Of a stretch of DNA of 64,000 bases, positions 49,865-62,190 are shown piece after piece. This stretch comes from Kryptolebias marmoratus (lineage: Eukaryota; Chordata; Actinopteri; Cyprinodontiformes; Rivulidae). How positions within the stretch are numbered: position 1 is the first letter of the stretch; each line of letters starts with the position of its first letter. Below the pieces are notes generated by a model. That model was not told where the DNA came from. It did no database searches and saw only the letters and a list, made by a program, of their open reading frames with translations. Both the position numbers and the translations under genes were made by a program. The stretch is taken from contig NC_051451.1 in NCBI RefSeq assembly GCF_001649575.2, positions 27,073,040 through 27,137,039 on the forward strand, given 5' to 3'.

Positions 49865-50130
49865 CATTATCAGCTCATCTATGTGAGCTAATAACAGTAA
49901 AAGTATTTTTTAAAATAAACTTTTACAGTCAGCTTATTCTATCAAATATGTTATTCCTGCTGGAGGTGTTACAGCGACTTGCTGCATATTTTTGCAGCCT
50001 GCAGCGCCTTCGGTCTCAGCTGGACACAACAATCCAAGTCCGTTCAGAGAGCCATCCACAGCAGGTAAGATATTATTTGTTCATAACTTACAAAATATTC
50101 TTCAGAACCCAACTTCCCAATGACTGATTG
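49865..50130. repeat. Dispersed repeat family C, copy
   Basis: Blocks tatcagctcatctatgtgag, gcaggtaagatattatttgt and aacttcccaatgactgattg with a closing ctttaaaa. A related piece lies at about 49465-49610. Confidence 0.45.
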
Positions 50131-51424
50131 CTTTAAAATGTGTCCCATACACACAGGAACATCTGGACACACACACACACGGTACAGACTTGTGTCATGA
50201 CTGCAGTTGAGCAGCAGAAACTGCGACAGAAGTTTGATTCATTGCAGAATCTTTTTGTTTTGTCAGTTCGGACTGGCAGTAAATCCTCTCTTTGGGATCC
50301 TCCGACTCTGAAACAAATCCTCTCGTCTTCTCTAAACTAATCCACATGCTGCATCACCCCCTTTCTGCTGGGATGTTCATATTCTGTAACTGTTAACACG
50401 GGCTCAAAACAAACTCCGCACGGATGCGCAAATACGTGCAAAGTGAAAAATTTAAACGGTTATTTTAATCTAAACACAGTTTTTAATCAAGCTAAATCAG
50501 CAGCAGCCAGAGTGACAGTTTTCCCCAAACGCAGACGAACGCTTCAGAGACAGAAAGTGTGTCACTAATGTCTCCTAACTGCTTGCACGTGTGCAGCGAC
50601 GGGCTTTTCCACGGCTCCACCTCGGTTCTGAAAGCAGGATCGCTTTTATCTATTTTAAAGAAGGCATTTCCAGAGCTGATGTGTGGCTCTAAAACCTGCA
50701 TAAACTCTTGACATCTTGTAATTATGGGCCTAGATCATCAACCGTATCTGATACTTACTGTTTGAAATGCAAATATTTACAGGTTTGGCTTCAACGCCTA
50801 AAATTACACGACTGCAGTAATCAGGGAAGCTTTAGATCAGAAGGGTTTGTTTCAGGCACTCAGAAGGAAAATAAAAGGTGAAAGTTAAAAAGTTAAAATC
50901 AGAGTTTTGGTGAAAATAAAACGACGTACAACTCATGAGATGTCAGCGTGTGTTGTGAATGACTCTCAGCTGCTACCACATCAAAGTTTAGCTCAATAAC
51001 TGTAAAAAAAACCCCAACAAATATTTGTTTTCTCATGCAGTGCGAAACAAAAAGTTTCCTGAAATTACCTGAAAGTTGCAAACATTTCAGGTAAAACTCT
51101 GTTTTCCATTCATCGGTTATTTTCCTGCCCTGCTTCGGGTCAGAGTTGGATAACAGATTTTTCTTTAACACACAAATATAAAAATCTGGTGCAGGTGTTT
51201 GTTTCTGTTTCTCAACAAAAACCGAGACAGATGATGTTGCAACTCTGGGAATAAATTTCAAATTTCTCCTTTTTTTTTTTCCAGGGCAGCCAGACCTGCC
51301 AGCTATTTTTATGTATCTTGTTTCTTTCAAAATGTAATGAAACCTTTACGAGGGTGGGTAGTTTTCTGGGTGGGAACTGAACAGAAGAAAGACTAGAACC
51401 AGGCCTAGATGATCTGGTTGGATT
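50131..51424. other. Intergenic, region 7
   Basis: No gene. A reverse family A scrap (gaatgactctcagctgctac, ccacatcaaagtttagctc) lies at about 50925-51010. Confidence 0.5.
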
Positions 51425-51620
51425 TAAAGGGATAGTTCAGCTCTTTGTACCTGTCGTAAAAATCTGTTTAAATGGCCTCAGTTTGGAGAAATAAAGCTCG
51501 ATTCTGATTGGACTGTTGAGCTTCTGGCAGAACAAAGTGAATTTCTGCAATCATCGCAGTCACTTTTTTTCACACCGTTTTCTAGTTTGAAATATTGCGA
51601 TGCCCCAGTGCTACAGCTAG
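51425..51620. repeat. Dispersed repeat family C, copy
   Basis: Starts aaagggatagttcagctctt, then ggcctcagtttggagaaata; the reverse complement of the tatccctttaa end seen at 5.6 kb. Confidence 0.5.
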
Positions 51621-51649
51621 CTGCTGCTGCTCTGAACTGAGATGACATA

Positions 51650-51916
51650 ACCACAGAATTTTACGCAAATTAAAGGCCTAGCATTCCTTGGGATGCATGT
51701 TACCAGCCCCCCCTTCATGTCAAGACGTTTTGATCAAACCTTACCAATATCGTTATGCACAATAAAGCTTTGCTGTGGCGGCCATTTTTAATCAAGTTGA
51801 CTTTAAAGGGGCAGTTAGTTGTGGATACATCCAATAATTACTTTCTGAAAGTCTCACTAATATCCACTGAGTGGTTCAAGAGATAATTTGCTAATAATTC
51901 AGACAAATGAACACAC

Positions 51917-51960
<44 letters not shown>
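51650..51960 (-). repeat. Dispersed repeat family A, reverse copy ending in (CA)n
   Basis: Blocks aaggcctagcattccttggg, tgtggcggccatttttaatc, tagttgtggatacatccaat, actgagtggttcaagagata, then a (CA)n microsatellite at about 51909-51957. Confidence 0.8.
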
Positions 51961-52549
51961 TATCATCTTAAATTGAAGGTGGTGTAAAGCTTTACGAAGT
52001 GGCACGATTTGTTCTGAAAGTTTGGAGTTTAAAGGACTGAACGGTCCGTTAGCTCATCAGTCGGGTCAGAATTAGTCCGATTTGTTGCTCCTGACATTTT
52101 CACAGAAAAAAGATCCGATCTGTCCTTTTATGGATAAAAGAAAGAAGCAGGTAATTATTAAAGAGTGAGTCAAAAACTTAAACCATCTACTTAGGGTTCA
52201 TTATAACTCATTAAAATAAGAACAACAGTTATAATTTAAAGTAAAAGATAGCATCAGAATCTGAGTTTCACAGGGGAAAAGGTTAAATGTGAGCTGCTTG
52301 TCCAAGTTTCCATTCATTATGCTAAGCTAGGCTATCAATCTCTTGGCTGTAGCGTTATACTTGTGTGTGTGTTTGGGGGGGATTATGAAAATGATAATGT
52401 TCCCACAGTCCTGCCAAAAAGACAAATTAACTTTTCCCCCCTCTAAACAAATTAAACTACTTATTTTCAGTTTTGTATAAATAATAAAAGTCGACTTTTT
52501 TCTGTTGCATTTATTTTTGCCCCGTCACTGAAAGGCAAAGGATGTTTTT

Positions 52550-52825
52550 GCTTGTGTCTGTTAGCAAAATATCTCATGAACCACTGGATGGATTCCGATG
52601 AAACTTTCAGGAAATAATCACTGGATGTACGTCTACAACTGATTAACTTTTGGAGCTAATACAATGCAAGATGGCTGCCTCAGCTAACTTATTTTAGTCA
52701 ACTCAAAAATGGATTTACCTCATTTAATTTTACAGATAATGAGCTAAATTCTGGTGCAGTAGTAGCTGAGAGTCCTTCACGTGAGATTGTGTATAATGTT
52801 TAACTAAAATGGCTACAACATAGAG
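52550..52825 (+). repeat. Dispersed repeat family A, best-preserved 5' half
   Basis: agcaaaatatctcatgaacc, actggatggattccgatgaa, actttcaggaaataatcact, ggatgtacgtctacaactga, ttaacttttggagctaatac, aagatggctgcctcagctaa and acagataatgagctaaattc, all in consensus order. Confidence 0.85.
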
Positions 52826-53265
52826 ATGATTTTTTACTAAAATTATGAAAGTAAACAAAGCTAGATGAGAACCGGTATAAATCAGCAGCATGTATACGTT
52901 AGCCTGAGCAGACTGAGACCCACCACATCGTATTGTTGCTTTGATTTCCATCCCTCCCTGATTTCTGTGACAGAGCGAGCCGTAAATCCCTGCTGACAGA
53001 TTCTGCCTTTTCAGATCTGCGGATAATTATCTGTGTCTGTGCACGCAGAAGACATGAAATAACTGAAGAGATTCAGGCCAAACTATGCAGACCAGCCTAA
53101 TAAAATCCTTCAAAGATGGATTTAGAACATGGAGAGCATAAACCCTGCGTGTCCCCACAGCTCCTGATGTTAAACCAGTGAAGGTGAAGAGCTGGAATAT
53201 GATGCTGATGAGGAGGAAAACACCACATGGATCAGTGCCACTGGGGGAAAAAGCAGGAAATAACT
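52826..53265. other. Intergenic, region 8
   Basis: Nothing recognisable; ends at a (GT)n run. Confidence 0.5.
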
Positions 53266-53269
53266 CGGG

Positions 53270-53520
53270 AGTGTGTGTGTGTGTGTGTGTGTGTGGCCAT
53301 GTATTTGACACATTGTGGGGACATTTTTCCTAACATATACTACCTTGTGAGGACCAAAGCCTGGTCCCCACGAGGAGAAATTATGTTTTTGGGTTAGAGG
53401 TTAGGTTTAGGACTAAGGTTTGGTTTAGGGTTAGGTATGTACTGGTAATGGTTAGGGTTAGGGTAAGGGTCAGGGTTAGGCTGTAGTTAGGGTGTAGAAA
53501 TGAATGGAAGTCAATGGAAA
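53270..53520. repeat. Teleost G-rich dispersed repeat with telomere-like units
   Basis: (GT)n at 53272-53294, then cattgtggggacatttttcc, ccttgtgaggaccaaagcct, ggtccccacgaggag, and a run of gttaggg/gtttaggg units at about 53392-53490, ending in gaatggaagtcaatggaaag. I recognise this as a widespread fish repeat; it is not a telomere. Confidence 0.75.
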
Positions 53521-53634
53521 GTCCCTGCAAAGATAGAGAGACATAACATGTGTGTATGTGTGTGTGTGTCGTCTCAGTCAGGTGTTTGGTTGTGGAACCA
53601 TTTGTAAAAAGGAAGTTAGCAGATTGATAAGCAG

Positions 53635-54070
53635 AGAAATGCTGAGAGCTGAATGACTGCTGAAGAAGCTGAACTGCTGTAGCTGAAGCTGAACATGAGC
53701 TAAAAGCTAAGAGGAGCAAAATCCGAGCTAAAAGAAGCAGGACACCAGTAAAAGCCTAACGTAGACAAGTGTTAGCTAAAAGTAACCAAAAGTAGCTTCA
53801 GAAGACAAATATAGAGCCAGTAGCTGAAGCAGATTTCAAACAGAACAATGTTTTTGAAGGAACTAAGGAGATCTAAATATATATATATGTCAGCTTAAAT
53901 GTTTTGAAATGTATAAAAGTTACGAAACCCAAAAGTCCCAGCAGCCGTCTCCTGAATGAGCCAAAGGTTTTGATATATGAACGGCTAAAATAACAGAAAG
54001 TCTGCAGAAGGAGTTAGATTGCAAAAAAAAACATACAGAAAAAAGAAAACAATAGCATTGAAACAATGAG
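53635..54070 (+). repeat. Dispersed repeat family B, copy
   Basis: Starts gagaaatgctgagagctgaa, has agctaaaagctaagaggagc and agctaaaagtaacc units, gctgaagcagatttcaaac, gtataaaagttacgaaaccc and tctcctgaatgagccaaagg. Confidence 0.85.
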
Positions 54071-54904
54071 TGTGTGTGAGAAAGGTGTGTGTGTGTAGTG
54101 TCGGGTTGCCAGTTGTCTCGGGGAGAAGCATCATGTTTCCAGGAATATGAGAGTTCAGCTCGGTGTTGGACGGTTAGCTGAGAGGAAAACCCAACTTTTG
54201 GATCGGGAAATAAAAAACGCTCCTGTGCTGCAGCTGCTGGTGACGCTGCTTCTACACGATGAAAGGATGTTTTAATTCATGTCACGTTTGCACATCTGTC
54301 TCAGACTGGGAGCTCCCAAGTTTTAAAGATTGCAATAAACAGGTTTATTTAGTTTGTTAAAGCAGGAAGCCTGAATCTGTGCTTGCTGGCTGAATCCTCA
54401 GGTGGGCCGTGGGGGCTGCAGGTAAGGCGATCCACCTGAGAAATGCCCAGGGAATCGGGGGCCATTGTGAGGTGGAAAAAGACAAGCCCCTCCAGCGTGT
54501 GTCGGCTGAATAAGAGCCACTTGTGCCATTTTACACAACACACAATAACACCACCACAGGACAAAGCAATCCAATCAGCGGGCTTTTCTTTTCTGGCGGT
54601 GCTGTGACCTCGCGTGGGTGAAACTGCGACTCCCAACCCACCTGAACGCAAACCGCCAAACAATACGGAGGCAGCCGAGGAACACTGCAGGTCATTGTTC
54701 TTCTCAGAAAGAAAGCACGCAGGACTGAAAATCTACATTGGAGCTCATTTTAAAACATAACGATGCTTTCTTTTTTAATCTTTGTGAGCAGAAACCAGCA
54801 GAAGAGATGCCCTGGAGTCCAGAGGAGACACGATGAAGATTACTTACTTTTTACTGCATGTCTCCTTTAAAACTTTCTTTTTTTTAGCTTTGCAGTGACC
54901 CTGC
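54071..54904. other. Intergenic, region 9
   Basis: 54350-54670 is GC-richer and repeat-free. The minus-strand frame there has no recognisable domain. Confidence 0.5.
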
Positions 54905-55080
54905 TGCTTTTAGAGTTGTTTAAATATCTTACCTGTTGCAGATGGCTCTTTGAACGGCCTCAGTTTGGAACACATCCATTACCATCTTAAAACAAATCCA
55001 ATCACAAAATTCTCATTGGTTGATTGGAACACTGTTTTTAAAATATTTTAACCACAGCTAACTGCTGCGTCGGCCATTTC
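54905..55080. repeat. Dispersed repeat family C, copy
   Basis: Blocks taaatatcttacctgttgca, gatggctctttgaacggcct and cagtttggaacacatccat, in reverse order to the 51.4 kb copy. Confidence 0.45.
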
Positions 55081-55084
55081 TGCT

Positions 55085-55495
55085 GGCAAACAACCATCCA
55101 ACAGTGACTCAGCATTCACACGAACAATTTCCTGTTTCCAGTTTCTTCTGTATGTTTTTCTTTATTTTAATTAAAAAAAAAACATTTGCATACTTTGTGT
55201 TGTTTCAACCATTCTTATATCGAAACATTCCTCTCATTTAGGAACAGTGTGATCTTTTTTTTGTTTTTGTACTTTTCAAAATTCAGAGATGCAAAAAGAT
55301 TTCTTAAATTCTTTTAAAACTTTTGCTCTCTGCTTCTGCATACCTGCTCTGTTTTTATCATCTTATGCTACATTTAGCTTTTAGCTACAGATTAGCTAAC
55401 TTTAGCTTTTTGTCTGGTTGCTCTAACTACAACACTTTCAGCTCCTAAACAAGTTTTAGCAAACTCATTCAGCTCTCAGCATTCAGTTTCTCTAC
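55085..55495 (-). repeat. Dispersed repeat family B, reverse copy
   Basis: Begins gtgactcagcattcacacg and ends cattcagctctcagcattca; the interior has catttagcttttagctacag and ctaactttagctttttgtct. Confidence 0.85.
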
Positions 55496-56138
55496 TTTTA
55501 TGTAAATAATGTCAAATTAACAGTAGTGTAAAAGGTTTATAAAACTACATTATGTGGTTTTATATACACAAGCCGAGGTTTTAGCTTTTTAAAAGCTCAG
55601 TTTCTGGTGGATCCATGTGGACAGGAGATACGGAGCTTTGCAGAAACGATAACATAGCTTCTTATTTCACACGTGTCCCAGGAAACCAAGAAAAAATATG
55701 CAACATCACAGTTTTATTTCTGAGTTTGTTTTGCTGATCAAACCTAAATCTTGTGCTGAAATGATTAATAACTGAGAGGAAACTAAACGTCTCAAAGAAA
55801 GAAACAAGTTTAGCCGAGGTAATAATGCTCTTAATGTGGCTGTTGTCTCCAGTAACGTTCAGTATGAACATCAAGTACATAAACAGAGAAATTTATTTAA
55901 AAGGGTAGATCAGGAGTAGAGTAGATGTGGCCTCAAACCATGTCAGGGTTGTGAACCCATAATTCAGGCAGGTATGATGAAATATGATCCAGTAGTTTTA
56001 TTAACAACACTGAAGAGAAAAACTCAAACCGACCAACTGAGGAACAGGAAGAACCGGAACGAAGCAGGCATGAATGATGAAAGTTAATCTGACAAGCCAG
56101 ACTGAGAAACTCACACACCGGGAGGGGTGATTGACAAC

Positions 56139-56184
<46 letters not shown>

Positions 56185-58735
56185 GAAAACTAAAGGAACA
56201 CAAACACACAAACACCTCTACGCCAGAAAACAGAAAACAAAAAACAAGGAAATAAACCCAGGCTCTGCAAAAAAGCCATTTCTTTTCCTACTAAATAAAA
56301 CTTTCACAGCTGCAAATCTGCTTTAACTGGAATAACACAACTCAATATTAAGATTTATTAAGTTTTATATAAATACAAGTCAATAAACAAGATCCAAAAC
56401 TAGTTTTTTACATTCTGCTATTAAAGAACTAAAATAGTCTGTTGACATTTATCAGTATTTTTACATTTTAGCACAAAGAAAAAGACAAAACTTTTAAGAA
56501 AAGTGAAAAAAAACATGTTGTTTATCCCTCCTTTGATAAACTTTAACCACTAACTTACTGAGGCCTGTAACAGGTAAGATATTAATTAGTCACAGAACTC
56601 CATTTTAAAATGACTGAACTATTGCTTTAAAGGTGCAATGTCAACAACACGACCAGGTGTGTTTTTTCTGTTAGGATGAAGTCAAATAATTCTGATATTT
56701 ATGTTTATTTATGCTCAGATTTGTTAAATAAAGAATGCAGTTAAAAGTTTTTTGTTTACGCTGAGTGAGTACCTGCGTTTCAGAGTTGCATATCAGTATA
56801 TGTAGAAAAGTGCTGGAGTAAAACTGTTTGATTTAGCTCAGGATAACCTTTTTAAATGTTTGTTAATGAGCACCTTTAAATGCAAATCCAAGCATGTGAG
56901 AAAATAAAGAAAAGAAGTCTGGCAGTGATTCTGAGTGTTTGCTTGTTCCGTTTGCTCAGTTTAGTCGAGACTCTTTAAGATGTTGGGAGAAACGCTCGCT
57001 GTGATTTACAAGCTTCTTATAAATGACAAATAAGACATATGAGGAGCTTTGGACGAGTGAAGGGTGTGAATACATGAGGGTGGGGCTGCCTGGGCAAAAC
57101 CAAACACTCTCTGTTAGAGCTTTAGATACCATCATTAGTCCTGTTCTCTGGCTCTTTGGGTGCAGGTTGCAGCTATCAGACAGGAAACACTTTCTGAATA
57201 AAAGTGAGTCCTTTGTTTTCCTCAGAAATGGCCGTCAGTCCCATTAAAGAGAAGGATGGAGTGAGAAAGGAGGGAGTACTGTTAATAGCTGCTGTCAATC
57301 TCCCCTCTGACCTCTCCTGCACATTCCTCCACTTCTTTGCTTATTAGTCATATATTAGCTTTTCCATTTGTCTCTGCTCACCCCTGACAGGCCGTGTGTT
57401 GTCATGCGAGCGTTGCGCACGGCCACATGAAACCGTTTCAGACACAAGTACAAAGGTAGCTCTGTTTTTCCAGACGCGAGGCAGCCGTGCAAATTGAAGC
57501 GTTGTTATGGACTCTGACAGCAGAAATGTGCTGAGAGCAGGATGTGTGTGTGTGTGTGTGTGTGTGAGAAACAGTCCCCCATGTCACTACCCGCGAGCAA
57601 TCCAACCCTCCCTGCCCTCCCCAGCGAAAAAATCAGGCCAGCCAACACCTGAAGCTTATTAACCATAAATCTTTGCTGCACCAAAGATGTAACCTGAAAC
57701 CTTTATTGACTTTCAGAGGGCGCTTCATAAATCTTTTTTTTTTTTTTTCTGCTGCTTCTCTCCTTCCTCTCTCGCCAACATGTCATTTGTATCCCAGAGA
57801 GTGAAAACTTCTCTGCTGGTGGAAAAATGTTTAAAGTTTTGGGGCGAACTGAACAAACGCAGCACACTGCGTGAAACTTGCAGGGAGACGAGAACTGAAA
57901 CTGTGTTCGTTTCAAAATGGCTCAAACAGATGTTAGGACTTTAATACTGCTTTTCTTTTTTGAAGGAAAGTCTAATTTATTGTTTTTGCAGTGATAAAAA
58001 GGAAGCACATAAACACAAGTTGTCTGTTATTTTAAAAAAAAGCAAGATTCTTGTGAATACCAACAATTAAAACTAGAAAATCTCTATAGAAATGTTGAAG
58101 GAAGCAAACGCAGCCACTAAACAAAATGTCTGAACTTTTATTTCCCTTCCATGAATGACTCGTTCAGTAAAAAAAGAGAAACTTTCACAGCTGATTACTT
58201 TCCTCCCCAGACTTTTAAAAACTTTTATAAATATAATGCAGTTCACTCGACAACGCACGCATTTTAAAAAGTGATCATTTATGGCAGAAAGGTTGAATTC
58301 ATTTGCATTAAACTTCACAAGTGTCACTAATGATTGGGGGGTTCATTTATGCATGTGGAGTGCATCTAAATGATTACAAATACCAATAATAAAACACGGT
58401 TTGATATTTATATTTTGTTCTTGTGTTTAAATATGTGTCTAAGTTTTGGTTGGTGATATTCATGCCTGAACTGTCTTCACTGAGTTAAGCATCCTCCTCC
58501 TGAACCTGTTGACTAAAAGCTAAATGCAATAAATTAAATTAAATTACACATCATTCCAGGACTTTTTAAATCTTACTTTAAATCCGAGGACATTTCAGGG
58601 TCAGAATCAGGTTCGTTTAGCGAGAAATGCATCCGCCAGTTTTTTCTGCATCATTTTAGGACAAGATGTTTCTAACTTTAGTGATTTTGTTCAGGTGGAA
58701 TTAAGCAGTCCTGGTGACATTTTCACGCCCTGGTC
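55496..58735. other. Intergenic, region 10
   Basis: No gene. 57290-57740 is repeat-free apart from (GT)n and includes gttgtcatgcgagcgttgcg, gcacggccacatgaaacc and ctgcaccaaagatgtaacc; a possible regulatory stretch. A family C scrap lies at 56555-56640. Confidence 0.45.
56141..56181. repeat. (GT)n microsatellite
   Basis: About twenty GT units. Another run of about twelve lies at 57542-57566. Confidence 0.95.
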
Positions 58736-58739
58736 TTGT

Positions 58740-58870
58740 TTACGTCAGCACTTTAGGCCAAGTTATGCCATCCGGAGTGAGTGAAAAGCTGCAGCGTTTG
58801 TTTCTAAGACGCTCAGATCCAAAAACCACGACCTTCGTTTAGACAGAGTTTAAAAGCAAGTCATTCATTA
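58740..58870 (-). mobile_element. LINE reverse-transcriptase fragment, second copy
   Basis: The minus strand reads NDLLLNSV, then TKVVVFGSERLRNK and LTPDGIT, the part of the RT that follows the catalytic motif and overlaps the 23.1 kb fragment (LLLNSDKSEVVIF ... LDGI). Confidence 0.7.
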
Positions 58871-59815
58871 TAATACATCTGAGCATCTGCCTATTGTTCT
58901 CATATAAGAAAGGATGTTTTCAGAACCTGGGGGATGAGAGTGATGTGAGGAGTTGACTTCCATCTTCACCACAAACATCACTTTCTGGAAAGAATGAGTG
59001 ATCCCTGCCCACTGGCAGCCGTTTGTTTATATATGCAGCGTATACAGTGTTTATATATATGTATGTGTACAATAACGTGAGAGTGAATTGGCAGTAGCTA
59101 CAAAGAAAGGGCCTGATGTGAAAGTAGAGCGGAGGTGTTACAAGCTGGGGATGTGCACAATGAGTCGTGTGTGCCGGGGTGGTCAGTGGGTCACACCTTC
59201 CTCAACACGCTGCCATTACCTCCCTCTGGTAGGGGGGGGGCGACGAGGTGGCGGCGGGCCCAGCGTGACAAAGGTGAGCTCATATAAATAAAACGACAAC
59301 GAAGGAAAATATGAGTTCAGGAAAAAAAAAAAAGATGGAGCGAATGGAAGAAAGACAAGAGAAGCTCAGAGGAGGAAAACACAGCAGAATGGTTTTCTTC
59401 TTTTAATTTTTTAACCACAATGTCTCATTGTTTTTCAAAGGAGGAGGGGGGGAAACCACTGGAATTGTGGAATGTTTGAGCCTCAGTCATTACCCCCATT
59501 TTAAACATCCCCTGTAATAACAGTTGTACTCACATATGTAAATACATCAGAGATTTGGTTTGGCAGACGGAGATCTTATGACATCGACCCACAACAGAGA
59601 CTGCAGATGTGTGTGTGTCTGTCTGAGAAACTCCGTTTACAGACCGCTCAAAGTTTGTGTATTTGTGTCTGAGAAACGCTCGAGGTTTAAACCTCTTTGT
59701 CTCGTTTGAGACAAACTTCTTCCATGTTTATTTTGGTGCTTTTGGATGAATTTGCCAACCAGTTTTAATACAAAAGCCTGAAGCACCAAACTGATCATTT
59801 TAGGAGACAACAGGT
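58871..59815. other. Intergenic, region 11
   Basis: No gene. Short TATATG runs near 59030-59065 and a G run at 59232-59240. Confidence 0.5.
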
Positions 59816-59817
59816 AA

Positions 59818-60080
59818 AAAAGGATTAGATGAACATCTACAACTGAACAACTTTCAGAGTCAAATCGATTCAAGATGGCTGCCACACACAAAAATGACAA
59901 TCACTTGAACTGCTGAGCTAAGATTTGGTGCTCTGACTGACATTTTGCAATATCACCTGAGATTGCTTTCAACGTTAATTAACCAGCTTTGACCAAAATG
60001 GCTGCAACTTTGTCATTTTTCAACACAAGATGATTTTTGTTTTGTTTAGGTAAGATGCATTTTCTCAATGTTTGACCTTT
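59818..60080 (+). repeat. Dispersed repeat family A, copy
   Basis: Blocks gatgaacatctacaactga, ttcaagatggctgccacac, gagctaagatttggtgctct, and a diverged 3' end with gatgcattttctcaatgttt. Confidence 0.7.
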
Positions 60081-60439
60081 AATTTATTGCGTTTCCAATG
60101 CTTGCATGACCGCTTTTTGTTGTTGATTTAGTGGTTTTGTTGCTCAGCTCCCTTGAAACTAAAGTGAAGCTCAAATATCCAAACATTATGACTGGAGTCA
60201 AACACCAAATAAGAAAAAGCATCCAACTAAACAAACCAACAGGGCGGACCACGGGACATTGGGAAGCAGGCGTCGGTTGAGTTGTTTTTTTTTATTTTAA
60301 ACTCTTGCTTGTCAGGACAGCCTGAGCCGAAGCTCCTACTCCGCCAGATAATTTTCCATATGAAGCTCAGCTAAACCGTAAAGATTACCTCTGATCTTCT
60401 CATGAGACAGAACGCTTTGTGATGGAAAACACACACAAG

Positions 60440-60720
60440 AGTAAAGATTAATGGACCATTATATGAAGAATGGAACAATCCAAATATTCCTCCTCTTTGC
60501 CTATTTTTTCCCCCGTCTTCCGATACACTAAAGGCAACCATTCATGAGGGGAGGACATAAATATTTACAGTAATTAGATACATGCGTGTTTGGGCATGAA
60601 TTCGATCCACAGAGGTCTGAGGCGAGCATCATGGCTGGATTAGGAGATTAAGGTTACCTTTAATGGAGCAGGTCCTCCAGGAATAAATATATATCACCAC
60701 AAAAAGCTCAAACTCATCTG
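60440..60720. promoter_or_regulatory. Candidate conserved non-coding element
   Basis: Repeat-free with gaggacataaatatttacag, taattagatacatgcgtgtt, gggcatgaattcgatccac, gattaggagattaaggttac and ggaataaatatatatcacc. TAATTA and similar homeodomain cores are dense. Inference only. Confidence 0.3.
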
Positions 60721-60734
60721 CAGGTTAGGCGTTT

Positions 60735-61150
60735 GTGTTTCACATTATCGTGTGAATGCTAAATCAGCTAAAACAGCATTTAGCTGTTCTTATATCAAAA
60801 CATGCATCTCATTCAGGAAATGGCTGCTCTGACTGCTGGTGTTTGTATTTTTCATCATTTTTTAAAAATATTTCACTTTATTTACAAACATTTCCCCCAA
60901 AGAAATACACAGAAAACTCTTCATTTCATTCAGAAACGTTGGCTCAACCTTTGTCTTCTTGTGCTACCTTTAGCTTTTAGTAAACCTTTGGCTACTTTTT
61001 GCTTTAAGCTCATGTTTTGCCACATTTAGTTTGAATTTTTGCTGCTGTTAGCTTTAAGTGAGTATCTGTGTCTTTTAGCTTATAGCTAACTTTTGTCCAG
61101 TCTTCTGCTTGTTTTAGCTCCAGCAGTCATTTAGCACTAACTGTTTACTC
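60735..61150 (-). repeat. Dispersed repeat family B, reverse copy
   Basis: Starts tcgtgtgaatgctaaatcag, then atcaaaacatgcatctcatt, caggaaatggctgctctgac, and a long run of TAGCTTTTAG-type units to about 61130. Confidence 0.85.
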
Positions 61151-61959
61151 TTTATGCTGCATTTTCACAGGAAATGTAATTTCTGAAGCTTCACATTAAT
61201 TCCTTCTGGAGATAAAACCAATCAAATGTTTGTTTGGAAGCTGAAACAGAAGCAGGTGAAGACACCCTCATGGTTTTTGGTCATTTCTTTGTGTTTTTTT
61301 TTGGATAAATACGCCTCAGACCTGCTGGGTATGTCTCTGTTTTTAGGGCTGAGACCCAAACTGCTTCACTGAGCTCTTAAATGAGGGTTGACCTTTGACC
61401 CCCCCCCCCCATATGCAGCCTCATCTCACACCCTCCGCTGTTCAAAGTGAGATTTGGTGGAGCATGCAGGGCTGAGAGGCTTCACTTTATTAAAAGCTTG
61501 ACAAGTGACTCACTTTAGATAAATGATTCAATAATAAGCAGAAAACTAGACTGAGCTGCAGCTGACATTAGCAGAGGAGACTGAAGCTTTCTTCTTTAAG
61601 GAATTCTTTCAAACTGTTTTAGTTAAAAGCACTCAGCTGTGGTGACCGAGGAGACATCTCCATCTGCTGATGGATCTCTTTGTGCTTCCAATCACTTCCT
61701 GCTGCCAGTTCCATACAGGAAGTCATCTAAAAACACTGCTCTACAAAGAGAGTCCAGAACCAGTTCTACTAAATTATAGAAAGTGAATTAAGGTCTTTTA
61801 TTTTGAAAGCAACATTATAGGTTATAATTAACATCTAACCTGCTGTTTGAACAACCTGTGTAGAAAAAAAAAAGAGATTTGAAGGCTGATCTTGTTGGTC
61901 AAACAAAACAAAGGACAAGTCATCGCTCCCATCTAATTACTCGTGCATGCTTTGTGTTA
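61151..61959. other. Intergenic, region 12
   Basis: No gene. Contains a C run at 61400-61410; otherwise unremarkable. Confidence 0.5.
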
Positions 61960-62190
61960 CTTTAGCTATTAGGGTTAGGAGATTTCACCTGATTAACAAA
62001 TATTATACCCACAGAAATGCATTGATCTAGCTATTTGCTACTTTTAACTCTTAGCTACTCTTTTGCTACATTTAGCTTCTAGTGAGTGTTTTGCTTATTT
62101 TATCTGGGGTTTGCTCCGTTTAGTCTTTAACTGTTTTGCTGCTTTTAGCTTTAAAAACTCAGTTTCAGCTCTCAGCATTAACACAAAATG
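61960..62190 (-). repeat. Dispersed repeat family B, partial reverse copy
   Basis: The GCTAAAAG-type interior on the minus strand: cttttaactcttagctactc, tttgctacatttagcttcta, tgctgcttttagctttaaaa, ending cagctctcagcattaacac. Confidence 0.75.

Noticed and set aside
53392..53490. Interstitial telomere
   Set aside because: Units are degenerate and embedded in a known kind of dispersed fish repeat with conserved flanks.
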